Positions 60,000 through 64,000 of a stretch of DNA of 64,000 bases are shown here, piece after piece. The translations under genes and the position numbers were made by a program. The notes below the pieces were generated by a model that had not been told where the DNA came from, ran no database searches, and worked only from the letters and a program-made list of their open reading frames with translations. Origin of the DNA: Oricola thermophila. Its GTDB lineage: Bacteria > Pseudomonadota > Alphaproteobacteria > Rhizobiales > Rhizobiaceae. Location: the NCBI RefSeq assembly GCF_013358405.1, contig NZ_CP054836.1:1302001-1366000 (forward strand). Direction: 5' to 3'. Every line of letters begins with the position of its first letter. Positions within the stretch are counted from its first letter, which is position 1.

Positions 60000-60686
60000 A
60001 TGCTTTTTCGTGACAGGCATCAGGCAGGCGAGCGTCTGGCCGAGAGGTTGCGCCGGATCGCTCCCGCGGAGGCGATCGTTGTCGCTTTGCCGCGCGGAGG
60101 CGTTCCGGTGGGCGAAGTCATTGCCCGCGAGCTCGGCTTGCCACTCGATGTCATCCTCGTGCGCAAGGTTGGGGCGCCCATGCAGCCCGAACTCGCTGTG
60201 GCTGCAGTCACCGACGGAGAAAAGATGCGGCTGACCGTCAATGAAGACATCAAGGCAGAACTCGGACTGTCGGATTCAGACATCGAGGCACTCGCCAACA
60301 AGCAGCTTCGGGAAATCGAACGTCGACGCGCCGTCTACTACGCGGAAAGCGCGCCGTTGCCACTAAAGGAAAAGACCGTGATCGTGGTCGATGACGGCGT
60401 GGCGACCGGCGCCACAGCCAACGCGGCCCTGAGGCTGATCCGCCAACATGAGCCGACACGACTGATCCTCGCACTTCCGGTCGCGCCAGCCGAAACCATT
60501 TCCGAACTCGAGCGTCATGCCGACGAGATCGTTTGCCTTTCTACGCCGCACCCCTTCCGCGCCGTCGGCGCGCATTACGTTGATTTCGATCAGGTCAGCG
60601 ACCACGAGGTCGTCGAAGCCCTGCGCCGCAACCGCGAGGAGACCATGAGGGGGCAGGGCTCGGTGCCCGGCGGAGCCCGTTCCTAG
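60000..60686 (+). CDS. phosphoribosyltransferase family protein
   Basis: A 228-residue type I phosphoribosyltransferase. FRDRHQAGERLAERL is the typical start of this uncharacterised group, VALPRGGVPVGEVIA follows, and the PRPP-binding motif VIVVDDGVATGATA lies near residue 126. The acceptor base is unknown. In-frame ATGs exist at 59946 and 59973, but AAAGGTG lies seven bases before ATG 60000 and the 59946 codon is inside the FNR box, so I use 60000. It shares the CTAG stop with the convergent universal stress gene, its usual partner in low-oxygen gene clusters. Confidence 0.85.
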   Translation: MLFRDRHQAGERLAERLRRIAPAEAIVVALPRGGVPVGEVIARELGLPLDVILVRKVGAPMQPELAVAAVTDGEKMRLTVNEDIKAELGLSDSDIEALANKQLREIERRRAVYYAESAPLPLKEKTVIVVDDGVATGATANAALRLIRQHEPTRLILALPVAPAETISELERHADEIVCLSTPHPFRAVGAHYVDFDQVSDHEVVEALRRNREETMRGQGSVPGGARS

Positions 60687-61501
60687 CCGGCCATCAGGCG
60701 CGTGAGATCGCTTCGCCGGAGCAATGCCCTGGTAAAGCCGCCGAACAGGCGCTCGCGCATCCGGCTGTGACCATAGGCGCCGGTAACCGTGAGATCGGCG
60801 CCCTCCCGATCCACTATGTCGAGAAAGGCTTCCGGGCCATCCGCCCCTGTCACGACCCTGACATCGGCATCGATGCCGTGGCGTGCGAGATATCGTGCCA
60901 CGTCCTTCGGCCCTTCGGCCGGATGGCCATCGTCCGCGCACAGGGTCACGACCACCGTCTTCTCCGCGAGCTTCAGGAAGGGCAGGGCGCAGGCAACGGC
61001 CCTCCGGGCCTCGGGCGTGTCCTTCCACCCGATCACCGCGCATTGCGGATGGCGGAAGACAGCGCCTTCACCCACGAAAAGCACGCCCCTGCCGGCCCCG
61101 CATGCCAGATCGCCGGGATCGACGGAACGGTACCTGTCCCCGGGGTCCACGCCGAATGGCGTGCCGGATATGATGAGATCCGCGACGCGCGCATTGTCCA
61201 CGAGGGCGCAGGCCGGCAGGTCCCGGACAGCGCGCCAGCCGGAGTTGAATCCGTCGCCGGCAACGGAGTAAAACTGCCTCTTGAGGGCCGCAAAACGTTC
61301 CGCGATCCGCTGCTCGAGTTCCTCGCTGTAGGCATGGCTCTCCTGCACGCCAAGTTCGCTTGCGTGAACGGGCCGGACGGCAGCCGCAGTCAGTCCGATC
61401 AGGAAGGCATCCAGATCTCCGGCAAGATCGGTCGCGTACTGAAGCCGCGCATCATTGCTTCCGTCGAATTCCAGATGCACCAGGATAGTGGCGTAACCCA
61501 T
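60683..61501 (-). CDS. universal stress protein (UspA family, tandem-length)
   Basis: A 272-residue protein of double-Usp length. The N-terminal half starts YATILVHLEFDGSNDARLQYA and lacks a clear ATP motif. The C-terminal half has TGAYGHSRMRERLFGGFTRAL, which fits the ATP-binding pattern G-x2-G-x9-G. Proteins of this type are induced by starvation, hypoxia or energy limitation; the molecular role is unclear. AGGAGA precedes the ATG. It diverges from the FNR-type gene over a 206-bp gap that contains an FNR box. Confidence 0.9.
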   Translation of the reverse strand: MGYATILVHLEFDGSNDARLQYATDLAGDLDAFLIGLTAAAVRPVHASELGVQESHAYSEELEQRIAERFAALKRQFYSVAGDGFNSGWRAVRDLPACALVDNARVADLIISGTPFGVDPGDRYRSVDPGDLACGAGRGVLFVGEGAVFRHPQCAVIGWKDTPEARRAVACALPFLKLAEKTVVVTLCADDGHPAEGPKDVARYLARHGIDADVRVVTGADGPEAFLDIVDREGADLTVTGAYGHSRMRERLFGGFTRALLRRSDLTRLMAG

Positions 61502-61567
61502 CAGCGTCTCCTCCGGATCGGAAATCCTTGATAAAGGAAAGCCTCCTGCCAGCCAGCCTCATCTGCA

Positions 61568-61581
61568 TTGATCGGCGTCAA
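61568..61581. promoter_or_regulatory. FNR/FixK-type box between usp and the FNR-type gene
   Basis: TTGAT-CGGC-GTCAA, matching the FNR/FixK pattern with one asymmetric position (A/G at the right half). The centre is about 73 bp before the usp start and 133 bp before the regulator start. It could activate usp and autoregulate the regulator. Confidence 0.65.
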
Positions 61582-61707
61582 TCCGCTGAATGCGCTTCTC
61601 TGCAAGGAACCATTTCACTGTACTCAACAAGCGTCACGGATTTGACATTGCAAATGGGGAATGTTGTCCTGAATTCATTGATCCTCACGGGAACAAGGCG
61701 ACACGTC

Positions 61708-62481
61708 ATGAACGAATTAGTGTATTCGCCTGGCTCGTGCTGGAGATGCGAGAACTTCCTGATCAACAATCGCGCGATCTGTCACGCGGCCTCTGAGGAG
61801 GCCATGGATGAACTGTCCCGGATTTCGCACGTGAGGAAGTACGGCAAGGGGCAGGTCATAATCGGGCAGGGCGACGTCGCTGGAATGGTCGGCAACGTCA
61901 TCAGCGGTATCGTGAAGCTCACGAACATTTCGATGTCCGGCCAGCAGCAGATTGTCGGCCTGCTGTATCCATCGGACTTCTTTGGTCGCGCCTTCTCGAA
62001 CCAGTCGCGCTTCTCCTATGAGGCGGCGACCGACGTGACGCTGTGCTGCATCGACCGGCAGGCGTTCGAGCGGTTCCTGGAACGCAATCCGGAAATCGAG
62101 CACGAACTCCTGCTGTCGGTTCTCGACGAACTCGACGCCAGCCGGGAATGGACGGCGATGATATCCTGCCATACGACCATGCAGCGGGTCGCCGCTTTCC
62201 TGTTCGTCCTCTCGAGGCGCACGCCCGGCACGGTCTGCAACGGAGAGGACAACCGGCGTCACGCCATCATCGCCTTGCCGATCGGCCGCCGCGACATCGC
62301 CGCCTATCTCGGCACGACGCCCGAAACGCTCAGCCGCAACATCCAGACACTCGTTCGCAAGAAAGTGATCAGGCCGATCGATACCACGCATTTCGAACTG
62401 CTGCAGGCGCGGGAACTTGTAGAGCATACCGGAGAAAACCGGGAGGATCTCGTGGCCCTCTCGGGCACCCGCCTCAACTGA
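61708..62481 (+). CDS. Crp/Fnr family transcription regulator, FNR-type with N-terminal cysteines
   Basis: A 257-residue regulator with an N-terminal cysteine cluster C11-W-R-C14 and C25, a cyclic-nucleotide-binding-like beta-roll, a further cysteine at C113 (with C114) that aligns with the fourth cluster ligand of E. coli FNR, a dimerisation helix, and a Crp-type HTH. The recognition helix has E206, S209 and R210 in PETLSRNI, the pattern that reads TTGAT-N4-ATCAA. It is therefore probably an oxygen-sensing [4Fe-4S] activator, although the spacing C-x2-C-x10-C is wider than in E. coli FNR (C-x2-C-x5-C). ATG 61708 is used; the frame is open to 61528. Box at 61568 suggests autoregulation. Confidence 0.9.
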   Translation: MNELVYSPGSCWRCENFLINNRAICHAASEEAMDELSRISHVRKYGKGQVIIGQGDVAGMVGNVISGIVKLTNISMSGQQQIVGLLYPSDFFGRAFSNQSRFSYEAATDVTLCCIDRQAFERFLERNPEIEHELLLSVLDELDASREWTAMISCHTTMQRVAAFLFVLSRRTPGTVCNGEDNRRHAIIALPIGRRDIAAYLGTTPETLSRNIQTLVRKKVIRPIDTTHFELLQARELVEHTGENREDLVALSGTRLN

Positions 62482-62513
62482 ATACCAAGCTGCCAGTCAA
62501 CGGATCGCAGATC

Positions 62514-63569
62514 GTGCCCGCGCCGATACCCGATACACCGCTGCCGCTAACCCTTGTGCTCTTTCTGGCTGCGGCCACCGGCGTCTGGCTGTCCGGAAGC
62601 CGGCTGGTCGTCCACGCCGACGAAATCGCGGATCGCATGCGCATCGGCCGCGCGCTGATGGGCTTCGTTTTCCTGGCCACTGCCACATCGTTACCGGAAA
62701 TCATCACGACTGCCCTTGCCGCGGGTGGCGGGGATTCCTCCCTTGCGCTCGGCAACCTGCTAGGCGGCGTCACCCTTCAATTCGCGATGCTGGCGATCGC
62801 GGACGGTTTTGCGCGGCATGCGGCAATCACATCCTTTCCGCGCAAGACGACAGCGGTTCTGGAAGGCGTTGCGCTGGCCTTCCTGCTCACGATGCTGCTC
62901 GTAATACTGGAGATAGGCAGCGGCATCGCGGTATTCCATGTCGGTATCGGCGCCATTTTGCTCGGCTCTTTCTACATCGGAATCATCGTGCTCCTGCGCC
63001 GACACGACGAGGATACGCCGTGGATGCCGGTTCGGGTGCTCGAGGCGGGCGAGGTTTCCGAGGACGATTCACCCTTTGTCAGCTCGTTTCCGGAGCTTTC
63101 GACCACGGCGCTCAATTTCCGGTTTCTTCTTTTGACGATTGCTATCCTGGTGTCCGGTGCGGTGACCGTTTCCATGTCCGAACGTCTGGCCGAGCAGACC
63201 GGCCTCGGCACCGGGCTGGTCGGCGTCACGCTGCTGGCCGCCGTGACCTCCCTGCCGGAATTGAGCACGACGGTGGCAGCCGTGCGCATCGGCGCCTATT
63301 CCATGGCCATATCCAACATATTCGGCAGCAACCTGCTCATGCTCGCCCTGGTCCTGCCGGCAGATATTCTGTACCTGAAGGGCCCGATCCTGGCGGAATT
63401 CGAGCCCGTGCTTGATCTCGCGCTCGTTTCCGGTCTCCTCGTCACGATCATCTATATCGCCGGGCTGGTCGTGCGCAGCCGCCGCACGGTCCTCGGGTTC
63501 GGCTACGACTCCCTGGCGGTGCTGGCGATCTTCGCGGCCACCCTTTCCCTCTACTGGGCCAATCGCTAG
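62514..63569 (+). CDS. CaCA-family (sodium/calcium exchanger-like) membrane protein
   Basis: A 351-residue membrane protein with about ten helices in two homologous halves. The alpha-repeat motifs are ATATSLPEIITT near residue 62 and AAVTSLPELSTTVAAV near residue 242, with the conserved ion-binding glutamates and the following GNLLGG / SNIFGSN elements. The transported ions are likely Ca2+ or another cation against Na+ or H+, but the exact ions cannot be told. The start is uncertain: GTG 62514 is the first plausible one after the regulator stop. It shares a CTAG stop with the convergent P-type ATPase. Confidence 0.82.
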   Translation: MPAPIPDTPLPLTLVLFLAAATGVWLSGSRLVVHADEIADRMRIGRALMGFVFLATATSLPEIITTALAAGGGDSSLALGNLLGGVTLQFAMLAIADGFARHAAITSFPRKTTAVLEGVALAFLLTMLLVILEIGSGIAVFHVGIGAILLGSFYIGIIVLLRRHDEDTPWMPVRVLEAGEVSEDDSPFVSSFPELSTTALNFRFLLLTIAILVSGAVTVSMSERLAEQTGLGTGLVGVTLLAAVTSLPELSTTVAAVRIGAYSMAISNIFGSNLLMLALVLPADILYLKGPILAEFEPVLDLALVSGLLVTIIYIAGLVVRSRRTVLGFGYDSLAVLAIFAATLSLYWANR

Positions 63570-64000
63570 CGTCCGGCCCTGGCGTGGTGCCGGCGGTTCA
63601 GGCGCATCCCGATCGCGGCCAGTTCCCGCAGCAGCACGGGCACGACGCTGAGCCCGATCACGGACAGCCAGGCCTCGACTCCGAGCGGTGCAAGCCTGAG
63701 CGCGTCGGATACCTGGGGCTGCAGGTCCGCCACGGCAAGAACGGCGATGCAGAACCCGATTGCCAGCCAGACATAGTGGTTGCGCGTAACCTCGCTCGAC
63801 AGGAGGTTCGAACGCCAGTTGCGCATGTTGAAGACATGCCAGAGTTGTGCCAGCGCAAGGGTGTAGAAGCACATGGTGGTGACGCCGTCGCCATCAAGGC
63901 CAAACTGGTACAGGGCAAGCCCGAGCGCGGCGAGAGTGACGCCGGCGATGGAGATGCCATGCGTGACGATCGCGATCCACTGTCCACGTGCCAGAATCGG
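63566..64000 (-). CDS. P-type cation-transporting ATPase, C-terminal part (truncated by the window edge)
   Basis: The last ~144 residues of a P-type ATPase; the frame is open to the right edge. It reads as the terminal membrane helices of the Cation_ATPase_C region: TMCFYTLALAQLWHVFNMRN is the typical conserved segment, followed by two hydrophobic helices and a basic tail (RLNRRHHARAGR). The catalytic DKTGT domain lies outside the window, so the ion cannot be assigned. Tail to tail with the CaCA exchanger, sharing CTAG. Confidence 0.85.
   Translation of the reverse strand, partial: PILARGQWIAIVTHGISIAGVTLAALGLALYQFGLDGDGVTTMCFYTLALAQLWHVFNMRNWRSNLLSSEVTRNHYVWLAIGFCIAVLAVADLQPQVSDALRLAPLGVEAWLSVIGLSVVPVLLRELAAIGMRLNRRHHARAGR

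Noticed and set aside
60580..60593. TTGAT-TTCG-ATCAG, an FNR-like sequence
   Set aside because: It lies inside the phosphoribosyltransferase coding region near its 3' end, and no start follows it in a sensible place.

Overview
The window is a gene-dense, high-GC chromosomal segment of an alphaproteobacterium, most likely of the order Hyphomicrobiales (Rhizobiales). The evidence is gene order and gene content: rpsB-tsf-pyrH-frr-uppS-cdsA-rseP-bamA-lpxD-fabZ-lpxA-lpxI-lpxB facing gltA-gltX; the block ppiD-trpD-trpC-moaC-moeA-lexA; tpiA-secG-pyrG; an EipB (DUF1849) protein; LpxI rather than LpxH; an IalB-family protein; and an alphaproteobacterial GTTC-N7-GTTC SOS operator. The genus cannot be fixed from the sequence. 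I see no rRNA, CRISPR array, insertion sequence, prophage or integrase.

Layout. 1-1167: a truncated RidA-family gene and eipB. 1350-14514: a long plus-strand run for translation (rpsB, tsf, frr), UMP kinase, and envelope building (uppS, cdsA, rseP, bamA, the lipid A genes and fabZ). 14543-17434: gltA and gltX on the minus strand. 17568-27569: comEC, the minus-strand run lexA to ppiD (SOS control, molybdopterin, tryptophan, periplasmic folding), then tpiA and secG. 27670-33237: pyrG, an EEP-family nuclease/phosphatase, a 42-codon membrane ORF, a chemoreceptor and tRNA-Lys(UUU). 33443-42647: ccdA, an EamA transporter, glmU, recG, sdhE and mfd. 42733-53668: an IalB protein, a peptide-binding protein with a DsbA-like protein, hspQ, an AEC transporter, a UbiH-type hydroxylase and a complete BMP-type nucleoside ABC transporter. 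53714-64000: a GT87-like membrane protein, a small cytochrome c, ppsA, a PfkB-family kinase, glucokinase, a phosphoribosyltransferase, a universal stress protein, an FNR-type regulator, a CaCA-type cation exchanger and the C-terminal end of a P-type cation ATPase.

The most interesting part is about 55.0-64.0 kb. Three intergenic sites match or nearly match the FNR/FixK operator (TTGAC/T-N4-GTCAA). They lie before ppsA, between glk and the phosphoribosyltransferase gene, and between the universal stress gene and the FNR-type regulator gene. The set PEP synthase, PfkB, phosphoribosyltransferase, USP and P-type ATPase resembles oxygen-limitation and dormancy regulons known in other bacteria, so I propose a locally encoded low-oxygen response island. 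The regulator itself has an unusual cysteine spacing (C-x2-C-x10-C).

Convergent gene pairs are packed very tightly. Four pairs share a single palindromic CTAG that provides the TAG stop on both strands, and one pair overlaps by 59 bp. Many starts were moved inward from the longest open frame where a ribosome-binding site, an ATGA overlap or family homology supports it.
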